Assembly (NCBI GenBank): GCA_963978905.1
Contig: OZ022261.1
Span: forward strand, 28,951,686 to 29,015,685
Length of the DNA: 64,000 nucleotides
DNA from: Trichostrongylus colubriformis
Taxonomy: Eukaryota; Nematoda; Chromadorea; Rhabditida; Trichostrongylidae
Direction of reading: 5' to 3'
This document shows, piece by piece, positions 1 through 11,250 of the stretch. Numbering within the stretch: position 1 is the stretch's first letter; each line of letters opens with the position of its first letter. The position numbers were made by a program, and so were the translations under genes. The notes under the pieces are model-generated. The model was not told the DNA's origin. It saw only the letters and a program-made list of their open reading frames with translations, and searched no databases.

Positions 1-844
1 GCAGCTCATACCGTAAGCCGAAATTGCCCTCTCCTCTCTCGCTATTTTCAAAAATGGAAGAGATGCCATGTAGTGCGAAAGAGAACGAAAAGCGAAATAA
101 AATGGGTAAAAACTTGAATTAGGATCCACATCCTCTCAACGAATGTGTTTTGCGATGCATCGCAGCCCTTAGTATCAATCGGAGATGAGCGAATCTGTCA
201 TAAGTGACGGTGACACGCAATTGAATGTCGAGCGACAAGATTTGAGAAAAGTCTGCACACGAGGATTTTGCGGTTTGCCGTAAGGCCTTTTGATTTTTAT
301 GACGCACATCTCTGTTCCTGACTTGCATTATACACGCTCTCTTTTGACCTCTACTACACATTTATTATAATTGTTGAATCATCTGGAGAGTTCTTGAGGC
401 TTTCGACCTATTCAAATACGCATAATTGGGCTTATACAAAATTTTATTAATCGAAATAGGAATCATGATGTAGATTTTTGCCATTGAGATACGAGCTTGT
501 GCATTCCTTTTCCTAGAATTTCCGTATTCAGGGTGACAAGTTCGCTGACATGGGGCCATGCGTTATCGTGAAGAAGAAGGGAGCCTTTCTTATTAGCAAG
601 TACTGGGCTCATTACCTACAGTTTGCCATGTATGCCATGTATCTCGTGGGATTTCTCACAGTAAGTTTTGGCAGTACTACCTTCCCTAGGATCCATGATG
701 CTATGGTGAAATAGGTTACCCGAAGACCATCGCACCGCCACCACAACGACTTCGGGAAATGTTCGAGAGCTTGACCTTTGTGCAACCATTGTGCAGACCG
801 TTTTCGGTAATTCTACAGACTCCGATTCTCATCACAAGTCACGA
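1..844. other. No recognised gene
   Basis: Only short open frames occur on both strands and none resembles a family I know. There is no LTR, terminal inverted repeat or RNA gene that I can see. Confidence 0.5.
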
Positions 845-1212
845 TACGATTCAAGGCACCGAGAGGGTAAGGAAAGTGAAACATGGAAATACATGTTCTC
901 TGAAAACAATTCCACTCCAGGAGAGATGATATGTAGCGAAACTCGCATTGAAAAAGCGCGCCCGCAGCACGGCGTGACGTTCTGCATTAAATCAGCCGTG
1001 CGAGTTGCCAGCTGATTTAGCCTCTCCGCCCATCTGCAGTCTACACCCGGCTAGTGACGGAGGGGCGCGATATAGGAGATGGGTGAGTCCCTCTTACTCG
1101 GTCTTTTTGCCATTCTATTTTGTTCTTTCTCTATTGTCACACTGCTGAGCAACCCTACATTCATATTCCACAATCTGCCAAACTCACCCCTTCTGGTGCT
1201 TTAGAAAATTTA
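845..1212 (+). repeat. Rep-A dispersed repeat, copy 1 (uninterrupted)
   Basis: This block is related by eye to 9572-9701 plus 11007-11250, and its 3' part to 24656-24768. Shared landmarks are GAAAAAGCGCG near 950, a CCCGGCTAGTGACG-type stretch near 1045, CACTGCTGAGCAACCCTAC near 1139 and TTCCACAATCTGCC near 1170. It shows no coding capacity in common with the other copies and has no terminal inverted repeat that I can define. It is the reference for the interrupted copy at 9.6-11.3 kb. Its class is unknown. Confidence 0.6.
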
Positions 1213-1815
1213 TCGTTTTAATGGAGAAGAAGATTGTACGAGAAAAGTGGTGCACATCTGCTTTTAAGCTATTTTGTTGTGAGGGCATTAGAAAAGTTCA
1301 AAATTCATTCTAGGATTATTATTATTTTTGTTATTATACTTGAGTAGAGCGAAAAGAGGGCTTTAATACATCACAGGAGACCCGAGCGAGAATCCACAAA
1401 AGTTATTCAAAAATAAAACATTTGAATTCGTAAGGACTTTTCAAATCGCCTAATATGCTAAATGTTAATCATTCTGAAACCGAAACGACTGTGCCTGCTT
1501 GCTTCAAGAAGTGTGTGTATCGTACATACATCAGGACTATTCCTAGGACTTGAGTAAACATCACGAAACATGTAAAAACGTTCGATTCACAGCCGAAACT
1601 TGAGACTCGACTGACAGTGTGCAGAGAATCGCTCTTGAGTGGTAGTTCTATCCATTAAACTTCTCTAGAGAAATTCTGTGGTCACTTTTCCGCAATCTCA
1701 AAAGTGTGTAGACATTTTTTCAAATTTTTGCCCTTCCTCTTCGATGTTCGCGAAGTAGAAGCACATACATAAGTTTTTAGGAGGTTTTGCAATACATAAT
1801 ATGGCTGTCTTCTAC

Positions 1816-2672
1816 TAGTTTGTAAGGAAAGTTCTTGACCGGTTTCGCGCGTTTACAGGATAAATCCGAATCTCAAAGCGTCAATACGAATCAACTCACA
1901 TATTGTGCTCCTTAAATGGATAGAAAGTTGTTCTCTTTGAGTATCTGTTTTCCTTGGAATGCCAAAAGGTTTGCGAATTAATAGGGAAATTTCAAATTAC
2001 TACGAAAATGGGGTTTCCTGGACGACACCACGAGGTCTTGTTTAGTCGAGTACCAGCGAAGGCAACCACAAATGTGAGTACTGCAAGGTGAGAAAGTGAA
2101 GCATTGGATGGAACGCTTTGTCTCTGATTTCAGAAGTTCGGAAGTGAGAATGAGTTGCTCGAATTTTCAATTGATCGAGTCGCTTTAACTAAAACGGCAG
2201 AAAGCGAAGAACGTCTATACTTGCTGGGGAAACCTGAAAGTAATGGCCACCTCCACACAAGTGTGACTGACCAGGTAACTCTGATTTGTACAAAAAAACT
2301 GAGAAATGGATGCCGCGCGATCCCTCCGAGCAGCCATGCGCGAGCGCATTTTACCACAAATCGTCTTCTCGCAACTGAAGCAGTTGTAGGCTGAAGCCCT
2401 TACTCGTCCATCATGTTCACCAGATCTGGCGTTAACTAAGCTCCACGTTAGCAGTGTGTTCAGAATGAATGGTGATTTAAGGTCGGCTTTTCGATTCCGC
2501 TCAGTATAGACCGTCAGCTCTTCATCAAAATGAGATACGCAAGTATGCATAATGTTGCCAATACTGTAGCGAATCAATGGTGCTTATTATGTGAGAAAAG
2601 GTGCAGTCTGAGCTGACTTATGATTTCCGAAGACGAAATTGCGAAAAGTGGTCAGAATTTTCCTTGCAACGT
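1816..2672 (+). mobile_element. Degenerate mariner-family element
   Basis: The left end reads TTTGTAAGGAAAGTTCTTG near 1819. The right end (near 2652-2670) carries the complementary TTTTCCTTGCAAC, so the ends are inverted repeats of the TTAGGTTGTAAGGAAAG type seen at 13859. Inside, near 2340-2460, the plus strand encodes a decayed version of the mariner motif around the third catalytic aspartate (EALTR, CSPDLAL), downstream of a trace of the HDNARPH region. The frame is broken by stops and shifts. Much of its length aligns in reverse with 13859-14704, including the ATTGTGCTCCTTA and ACAAATGTGAGTACTGCAAG stretches. It is a dead copy and no transposase is expected. The exact ends are uncertain by a few bases. 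Confidence 0.7.
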
Positions 2673-5600
2673 AGCAAGCCTAGGATTGGAGGCAGTTGCA
2701 GATCATTACTGAAAAATGAGGTGAATTACATCAATGTTAATAGTTGGCGTAAGGGGCCGCTTAACGCCTAAAAAGCTAGCTAACTGTTCCCCAACGGAAA
2801 CTCCTCACAGTTTGCCTGCCTGAGGAAGTGCCACTTTGTCTTCTGAAAACATCTCGTTGAAAGTGATACTTAAGTGTTCGAAGTAATTGCAAAAGTGTAT
2901 GTACATACACCGTATTACAGAAAACAACATCGTTAACTTCTTATCTTTTCTGATCAAAAACGTAACAAACAGGTGAGTGCTTATGACGAAAACAAAGTGA
3001 GTAAGCGATAGCAGAAGCCAAAGTGTTACCAGGCACTATCTAAACAGTGGAACTCATGACTCCTTTGCCACTACATTCGAGGTAACAACAGTACTATGTA
3101 CTTACCGGATACGAGGGTATGACATAAACAAAAAGGAGAGCAAACTCCATTATCTTAGTTGCAGTATCCGAACAGTATGATTACTATGGCATTTACTCTC
3201 TAACTTGAAAGCAGATTTTGCGATATTTAGAGTATGCCCACTACCCTGTCTGCGTTTCACTCTCAGTGCAGCCTGGAGTTAGTCATTAGGCATAAAGTTG
3301 GTCATTAGGGAGCCAGACAACTCATGCCGGGGCTGAAAAACCAATAGGACATGAACCGTAGACAACGCGGTCTGCGTACTACCGCTCCTCTTTCTCCCCT
3401 CCCCCTCTTTTAGTGCCTATTTCCCGCCCATTTGACTGGACTCGCGCCGAAAGTTTTCATGAACTCGTGCAATGGCGAATGTTGTCCCATGTTCAATCGT
3501 CTGATGAGTTTTCCTGAATTTTCTCAGACGTATGGAACCTTTACCATCCATCGCGAGTTCATTTCAGAGGACGTGATATTTCGCCCACACGTGGCAATGT
3601 ACATGGACTATTTTATTCCATTCTCGCTGCAAATACGAGTAATAAAAAATTCAGACCCTTAGAGGACCTCTACTCCCCTCTCCAGTGATAAGATCCTGGC
3701 TCCCTGGAAAGAAAATTTCCCTGGCCTTTTCCCTCCAGGCACACGCTCCCTCTAGCGTCTTTATCTACAGTACTATCAAGTTTCAAGACTGCAGTAGTAT
3801 CAAGTACAGCGTTGAGCGCAGTTCTAAAAGGCAATGAGAAGGCAGTGGTATTAGATTTTCTCTCAATACAAGACCCTGCCATTAGACATACATAAGAGTA
3901 GATGAGATCGTACAGAAGTGGTTCAATCGTACCCAGGCTACAGCAGAGTGAACCTCACTACTAATGAGTGTGAATCAAAGATTTGAGACTCAATTCGCTC
4001 AAAAAAGCCAGAAAAGATTACAATGTTTCGATAACTTCTTTTGGGTTTTAACTATTTTGCGAATATTTCTATGCGCGCACTTTCTTCCTTTATTTTGGCA
4101 TCATTTATCCCGAAACGTTTCAGCGTTTCCTGAGATTTTGGACTAACTTTCTGGTTTTCCATATTTTTGTTGCACATTCAGAATATCATGAGAATTCGGA
4201 ACAGCTCAATACTAAGATATTATACATATCGACATATCATACATATACATATCGCATATTTATCATGCGATTGAATAGTATAAGTGTTAATGGAAGGATC
4301 GCGAAACGCTTAAGAGGGGTAGGTATATCCAGACCAGTACGAATTATGTAGCCAAGAAGCATATAATTTGCATGCCACCGAAGCAGGATGTCAAATTCGT
4401 GGCGCAATCCCGTAGTGACCGCATTTTCAGAAAGATCACTGCTGGACTTGTCTTGAATTATTGGGAACCTCCACGAACACAAGAAGGAACCTTTTCAAAC
4501 TTAAAGATGAAGGATCATCGCTCGTGATGAAAAATGACATTAAATGCCAAGGTAGACATCACAAATAAATGGGTCATCAATGAAGTTCGAGAACCAATTA
4601 CCTTATGCACATGTCTTTGTTTAACGGCAAGAATGAACGAGCTTTAACGAGGAGGCAGAGCTATGGGGTTACTATTCAAAGCAGTTCATGGCGTTACCAG
4701 ATGGTGCTATGGAAGTGATATATTTCAGATTATGATTAAAAATCCTTGAGGCACAAAATATTACTTTCATCAAAAGTTATGCTTTCGGCGGATTCCGTCA
4801 AGAAAAACCTGCTATCAGTGCTTGTGGATTGAAGAAGTTTTGTTACTGAAGACAGTACCACGAAGAAAGGGGAGCTTTTAGCTGGGTGGATCATGAAGGC
4901 AAGAAAGGCTTAAATGTCTCAAAAAATCAAATTGCACGGAAATAGCAATTTTGTCTTAATCGAATTCAAGTGACTCGATGCACTGAGGGAAGACATCCAT
5001 AATGCTAAGGTGTGAACGGTGAAGCAGAATATAAGTATAGAATACGGCTATTGCTTTAGAAAAGGAGGTCTGAGCTGCAGTAGGTGAGTTCAGTAATTTC
5101 TAAAATACGCCAAGTAGACTTTTAGATGAGTTCCTTATGATAAACGCCGGGTTTAAAAGTGCTCGCAAAAAAGAAACCAAACAGAATCTCATCATCGGAC
5201 CGGACATTATCAGGAAATTCAAAAGGAGATATTTCTAAAAGCCATTTTGAATTCAGGGAAGTGCAGTTCATCAACATTTTCGAGAAAGAAGAACGAGAAA
5301 AATGAGGCCAACACTACAAAGAATCACCGGCGCCACAGCGTGGGACACTTAGTCATTTAAAGAGAAGTTCAAACGAATCCCATCGAAGTATGATAGACGC
5401 AGGGAAAGGATGAATCATTCTGCAACACCTACGCTACGATGACTTCTTGGAATATTGACAAAGAAACGGTGACAGCAAGAATTGGAAGAAGATCAACAAA
5501 ATGTGCTGGCGAGTATAGTACTGAATCTCAAAAGCATTTTATTGGAATAGGAGAGCTACAATGATCACAATAATTCAAGCAATGAGCATGCTATAGCCCA

Positions 5601-6276
5601 TTAATTGCATGGATGCCGAAAAAACGTCAGCTACGCTCACGATTATCTGCCACACATAACTTGTGGTTTCGAAAGGAGATTACTTCGATAATACGCGAAA
5701 AATACACGGTGAGAAAGTAGAAGCCCGGATAATCGATTGGATTTCGTTTGAAATTCAAATTGAATAATTATGAATACAGCTCGCGCTGAATCTCGAATAA
5801 GTTAACTAATCGAATAACCAACTAGGCAGGAAATCCATTAGTACATTGAATATAAATTGATCGTCTGAATACGCGAGGCGGAAGTGGTTTAGTGACAAGA
5901 GCGCTTCCACTATTTATGTCCGAAGATCAAATCTTGGATCAATACAAGCGCAGGCCAAACAAGCTTTTTTTCTCCGTGGTAATGAAGGTGCCACGATAGC
6001 CCAGTTCAACGACAGCACTGATCTGTACATCGACTGGCTCATGTATGGCAATGCGTAGGTAAAATTTAATACAAATCGACCCTTAAAGGATGTAGCAGGC
6101 ATGGCCATCCTAAAAGCGGACTGATCAGCGCTAGGCGCTTCAACCTTTATCACTCGAATTTTCTGCTTAAACAAAAAAAGAGGAAAAATTGGTAAAGTAG
6201 GCAATGTGACTTTTTGAGCGTCTGATTATTCGGACGAGACCGAACGATCGAAGCTACAATAATAGGCCTAACCAAA
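2673..6276. other. Intergenic stretch with no recognised feature
   Basis: Open frames up to about 96 codons occur on either strand (for example 3432-3662 plus and 5914-6204 minus). None shows motifs, a signal peptide pattern or a convincing exon structure. I found no terminal repeats or tandem arrays. Confidence 0.4.
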
Positions 6277-6909
6277 TTAAGTTTTTTGAAGTTTGAAGCT
6301 AAACGGCGTATCGATAACAGCACTTTGCAATTTTAAGAAATGGGAAAGAGTGAGATAATGAGGAAGAGCATGGAATTGCTCCAATACGGAATGGACGCAT
6401 AACTCAGGCTGAGGAATGGTCGTCAACGACATGTGCACGCCGTCCGAAGTCGGCGTTTCCTGGCACATTGCCAACAAGACATTATACAAAAAAGAGCGAA
6501 AATGCATATAAGGCGGAATCGATTTGAACCAAAAACTGACAAAGACCTGCCCTTCGACAACCGTTGGGCGGGAACATTGTAGATGATTCGATAAAAAGAA
6601 AACACGTGATTGAGTAGGAGAGGAAATCTTGAACATGTAAAGAGTTGGACTCTGGCCAAAACAATGAGTGCGTCTGATGGTTCCAGACAGGTCGATTACA
6701 TGGAGCACTGTTGTCATTTGTAAGCGGCCAGAATAATCGTAGTGACTCATCCGCACTGGTTTCATGCCATCACCGTTGACGAAACGCCATAAAATGTAGT
6801 TGATTCGGAGACGAAGCCGCACTCTCCCCCACCTCAATGGGACACAGGGGGTAGGCTCGTGAAAAGGTGAAACCGGTAAAGTAGAGGTGACATATGGAAA
6901 TCGGACCAT
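6277..6909 (-). CDS. Unrecognised 210-codon open frame
   Basis: This is one of the longest uninterrupted frames in the window that is not explained by a transposon. I do not recognise the product. It is rich in Pro, His, Phe and Ser, has no clear signal peptide or membrane segment, and shows no zinc-binding or nuclease motif. On the same strand just upstream, near 6990, a TCTGTTCAG acceptor-like site precedes a short cysteine-rich frame (CLCSESPHNCQCS). That frame is out of phase with this one, so a spliced gene with exons here is conceivable. Equally, the frame could be chance, since other frames of 70-80 codons overlap it. Cross-species conservation or transcript evidence would be needed to call it a gene. 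Confidence 0.25.
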   Translation of the reverse strand: MVRFPYVTSTLPVSPFHEPTPCVPLRWGRVRLRLRINYILWRFVNGDGMKPVRMSHYDYSGRLQMTTVLHVIDLSGTIRRTHCFGQSPTLYMFKISSPTQSRVFFLSNHLQCSRPTVVEGQVFVSFWFKSIPPYMHFRSFLYNVLLAMCQETPTSDGVHMSLTTIPQPELCVHSVLEQFHALPHYLTLSHFLKLQSAVIDTPFSFKLQKT

Positions 6910-9571
6910 TCATTTCGGGCGGATCGCATGTTGTATTGTATTCACATGGCCGTAGCGTTGAACATTGGCAATTATGTGGCGATTCTGAACAGAGGCAGAG
7001 GACGCGCATAATGCATTATGAGATTCGAGGGCCTCCACCCCACCCAAACACATAACATTAGTGGATGAAAATCGCCATCAGACTAATACAACAGCGCCAC
7101 CACTATCGAAGTCACCACGGCATTGCCTGCATCAATCGCTCAGGCGTGAAATTGTGTGAATAGGTCCAGGAAAGTGCTTTTCTCACCCGTGCAAACTTAT
7201 CTGGAAAAACAGTGCCCACCGATGTTTATTGGGATGTTGAAGGCACATTTCGCGATAAAGATGGTTTATCGCGTGCGATAATGAAGGAAAAGGTTGAAAC
7301 AGCAGAAATATTCTAAAATCCTGAATTCGGGATTCTTCTTGCTCCGATGACAAGAGTTCATGGATGGTTTTCGCTACGGAACCACACAAAATGGGCGAGA
7401 AAGACGTCAGAGGTGACAAAGATAAGTGGCAAAGATGCTGAACCCTCTGATTGCCACCTCGTGGCGAGATGTGCCTTTAAGCAGGCTATGAAGATTTTTG
7501 CGAAAAGGCTAATAGCGGGATGGAAGAGATATAAAAAGAGCTGCAGTGAACAGGCAGGAATTCTTGTCAGCCGAGTGGCGCGAACTGGGGGAGTTTCCGC
7601 ATTATGGCAGTTGGAGTGATCGGTCGATCTGCTCCGCTGAAATGCCCCAAAATGTAGCGTTGAGTTTCAAGAGATTACTTCCATCAACGAAAGTGGCATG
7701 GCTACTTATGAGTATCAGTTTTCAAAGTGAACATTACTTGGAAAACACGCTTACTAACTTATGCACTGCTGTCATCACCCTTGTCGTCGTTTTGGGAGGA
7801 CGAGCGGGGGTATCATCTGCGAAAACAGCTCCAGGTGTGTTGACGATTATAAATTCTAAAAAAACGGGCACGCAGAAAAGGAAGAGATAAGCGACTAGAT
7901 GAGTGAAAGTGCCAAAGATCTACAAAGTATGTGAAACTAACATTCATACCATGCATACGGATTCTGTCCCCCTTCAAGATGTCTAATACTATGCTGAAAC
8001 GAACCGCCCAGGAAAATTTTTTCTCCTGTTACCTACATACTTATGTTATATTTGCTTACTAAAGACCGCATGCAAAGTTTTACGCGCTTATACAAGAATC
8101 TTATTGAGATAGAGCTCCCCGAAACGACGGACGACGGGATGAGGCGTCTGAATGTGTTTGGACGCCAGGGAGCTGTGGAGCAAAGAGGCGACAGTCACGT
8201 GGTCAAAGACGCAGGGTGAGAAGCGAATCAACATTGGGCGCGAAAACTTGAACTGAGCGCTGGCCGCTGATAGCTATTCAAATGTTGTGGCGAGAATTCA
8301 AATGAGGACTCCTACAGTGTTTCGATTTATGCTTTGGAACAAAGGAAATCTCTCCGTTCTTTCCGTGTTCTGTTCATGTAATATATCTAATGGAATGATT
8401 TAAAGAGGAAATACCATCATTTAGTTTCCGCCGACTATTCCTGTAAAGGGATACAGTGTCAGTAGACGGTAGACAAGGATCTACTCTGAAGGGAGGAGAT
8501 AGATCAAACTCAAACTCATGGTTAACATGAAGAGAAAATTGTCGTGCCGTGAAGAGCAACAAATCTGATGTTCATGCTCAGTTTTAAAGAAGTTTCTATG
8601 AAGTTAACTCCGTGCATCTGTGAAGATGCGTGAGTGAATGAGTAGGTATTCGCGTATATAAATGGTGATGGAATGGCAGTGAGAAAGGAGCACCACTGGT
8701 AGGCCCATAGACGACCATCAAAAGAAGCGCTCAACGTTCACAGCATATTTCTTCGACGACGAACGGCAGTGTAATCGAATCGCTTGTCGGGAATGTCATA
8801 CCTGGATGGAAATTTTATTAAAGAAGCGATAGCACTGGGACTTGAAGCAAATACACCAGAAAAAAAAGGCCATTCGAACTGAAGGATACACCAAGCTCTT
8901 GAGGATCGAGCGTTACTGAGAACGGCCTGGATTGTGCGAAAAAAATAGCGACTGTTTGAACGAGCGGAGATTCAAGACCTCCACCAGTAGCTATTGAAAT
9001 GCTTCAATCGACTTGTAGGGTTCAAAATGAAGCGAAACTCCACAGCCTCTGGAGAATATTTGAACCTGGTAGCTCGCTAGAATTCAACACAATATTATTA
9101 GCCATAACTAATACTATCAATTATTTATATACTATTATTTGACACAATATTATCCCTACTATCCCCACTATGTATAAAAATGCTTCGTCTGTCTGTACGT
9201 CCCTCCGTCCGTCTGTCACGAAATTAGGTATTATATGAAAAACGAACTGTGGAGATGAGGACAAGTATGGTATGGGTAGTGCATGGGACAAGCAGTAACG
9301 AGCACACATGGACCATGTTAATACCATTCACGATGTCGTTCTCAATATGTGCACTGTCCCATCTCAGCATTGATGCAGGGATTGTGTCTGCTTTCCCTGG
9401 CCACCGCCGTTTCCCTTTGAACTATGCAGGTCTTATATCCCTTCACTCAGCTGTGCATGTAAGGGAAGCGTCATGAAGAAGCAAGTATCACTGGGAAACT
9501 TCGGCAGAGGCGAACCAACGCCTTACCGCAGATTCAACATCCCCGTAACAACATCACTATATAAACCGCAA
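6910..9571. other. Intergenic stretch, little identifiable
   Basis: There is an overlapping set of modest open frames at 7183-7890, the longest being 114 codons on the plus strand at 7546-7890. None has a recognisable domain. Around 9170-9220 there is a pyrimidine-rich CTGTCTGTACGTCCCTCCGT stretch that resembles 40150-40185, which suggests a shared short repeat. Nothing else stands out. Confidence 0.4.
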
Positions 9572-9701
9572 CGAAAAACGTAATTGTTCAAAGGCACCGG
9601 GAGTTGAGGGAAACTGAGAACTGTGAGAACATGTCCCCTGAAAACAACCATTCCACTTCGGAAGAGGTGATGTGTGGCAAAGCTCGCACTGAAAAAGCGC
9701 G
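9572..9701 (+). repeat. Rep-A copy 2, 5' part
   Basis: The sequence aligns with 845-960 and ends at the shared GAAAAAGCGCG. The continuation of the family (CCGCAGCAYGGCGTG) is displaced to 11007, so this copy is split by the insertion at 9702-11006. Confidence 0.65.
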
Positions 9702-9708
9702 GCTCGAA

Positions 9709-10477
9709 GTCTTTCAAGTATAATTGTTTTAAGAGTGCAAGTAAGAAGTTTATAGCAACCAACGGGTATAAAGCATTTCACAACGAAAACGAAGAAAACC
9801 AAAATTACTACAGATATTATATCATAAAAGATCTGTTATATTTGGTAGACTTATTGGCCAACAGTTATTGCATATTTGGAAGCAAAATCTTCAAGCAAAC
9901 TGAAGGTGTATTTCAAGGTGGAAATTTAATCCCCCTTCAGCCGACCTTACTTTGTCCGCAATGGAATTTCAATATGCCAAAGGTACTAAAGCGGTTAAGT
10001 ACAATCTATTTATACCATATAGGTTCATGGAGTATATTCTAGTCATACATAATGCCATTGAATCAGTAATTGAAAGTAGACTCAAAGTAGTTTATAAAAA
10101 CACATTAGAACTGAAGAGTACACAAATTACAGATAGATACACTCACTACTTAGACTTAACTATTAAAATGGAAAAGGATAAAATTTACACAGAATTATCA
10201 TACGTTGCATTATATAATAAAACAGATGACTATCAGTTTGAAGTTATTAAATTCCCACATATGTAGCAACACAGGTATAGCCACAGAAACTGAAGGAGCT
10301 GTTATTTATACTGGTACTCTCCGAATAGCTAACACTTGCACTTTGTTTGAGGCCTTCAGAACTAAGCTAAAGGATATGATTAATGTTTTGTTAGAAAGAG
10401 GATATAAAAGGGAATTTATTATAACACAACTTGATAAGTGTATTAGAAGAAATAAATTCATTGGTCATAATATATGA
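9709..10477 (+). pseudogene. Reverse transcriptase relic, Penelope-like type
   Basis: The reverse transcriptase core is spread over three plus-strand frames (about 9709-10000, 9952-10266 and 10205-10477), so at least two frameshifts are present. The first piece carries FKQTEGVFQGGNLIPLQ, a decayed form of the RT palm motif usually written QGxPQGGxLSPLL. The second has FIPYRFMEYILVIHN where the YxDD box is expected; the two catalytic aspartates read ME, so the site is dead. It continues with YLDLTIKMEKDKIYTELSY. The third has RIANTCTLFEAF and LLERGYKREFI, the thumb-side pattern familiar from Penelope-like RTs. The strong A+T bias contrasts with the flanks. A different RT lineage with a similar C-terminus cannot be excluded. 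Confidence 0.6.
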
Positions 10478-10771
10478 TGGAAGGTAATTACCATGGAATT
10501 TCCAGCTTCGTTAAAGATTTGGTAATATAATGCATAGTAGGTTTATGTTGCAACCCTACACAATCCTCTTGATTAAAAAATCTCTAGTTAATGTGACCCA
10601 ATTACACTGCAAGATGCCGACTAGCTAATATAAAATGTAAGACAAAATTATAAGCGATAATGCGTATCATTTCATTACGGGTCTCTTCAGCGTGGACCTT
10701 GCTTTTTATTCTCTGCCTTTTTTGAATTAGTTTTCCCTACTAGCTAATTTTTTTATCTCTACTTAGGAGTA

Positions 10772-10799
10772 ATTGTTAGTTATATTTATAACTAACAAT
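10772..10799. repeat. Perfect 13-bp-stem hairpin
   Basis: The sequence ATTGTTAGTTATA is followed by two bases and its exact reverse complement. It lies in the AT-rich 3' part of the Penelope-like insertion. Confidence 0.8.
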
Positions 10800-10905
10800 G
10801 TTACGAAGTAACCGTTTTTTTCTTTTTCGGTATCACCACTCTAGAAACACATTTTCATCTGTCGGCCCTACTCATTGATAAGCCTCAAAGGCTAACAGCA
10901 ACAGT

Positions 10906-10935
10906 GGTTCGTCTGAGGAAGAGGCGAAACGAACC
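10906..10935 (+). other. Ribozyme-like motif in the retroelement tail
   Basis: A six-base stem (GGTTCG with CGAACC) encloses CTGAGGA and GCGAAA. The arrangement recalls the CUGANGA and GAAAC cores of hammerhead-type motifs carried by Penelope-like elements. The canonical CUGAUGA core has one change here and helix II is too short, so activity is doubtful. Confidence 0.3.
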
Positions 10936-11006
10936 ATTCCTTCCTTTCTTCATGTCTTTCTTCATTTATCCCTCATCAAGCCTTGCCGATTGTATTTATC
11001 ACGATT

Positions 11007-11250
11007 CCGCAGCATGGCGTGTCGTTCTGCAGCCTACCAGCCAGACGAGTTGCCAGTGACGGCGGAACATCGTTCATGGGCGGTTGATTCAGCAGCTCGC
11101 CCATCTGCAATCTACCCCGGCTAGTGACGCAGGAGGGTAGGGTGCGAAAAGAAGAGGGAGGGGAATCAGATTCTATTTTTTGGGCTTTTCGTCGTTTTAT
11201 TACGTTCTTTCTCTACTGTTACACTGCTGAGCACCCTTACTTTCATGGTT
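11007..11250 (+). repeat. Rep-A copy 2, 3' part
   Basis: This resumes the family exactly where 9701 stops. It contains CCGCAGCATGGCGTG, CCCGGCTAGTGACG and ACACTGCTGAGCACCC in the order seen in copy 1. Confidence 0.65.

Larger units (their letters stand above)
9702..11006 (+). mobile_element. Penelope-like retroelement fragment inserted in Rep-A
   Basis: An AT-rich 1.3-kb block separates the two halves of a Rep-A copy, which fixes its limits to within a few bases. It encodes a broken reverse transcriptase (separate entry). After it comes an AT-rich tail with a perfect hairpin at 10772-10799 and a CTGAGGA...CGAAAC motif at 10906-10935. That motif resembles the ribozyme-like motifs reported near the ends of Penelope-like elements. 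No clear target site duplication is visible, and the 5' part of the element (upstream RT motifs) is missing, as expected for a 5'-truncated retroelement. Assignment to Penelope-like elements rests on the RT C-terminal pattern and is moderately sure. Confidence 0.6.
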
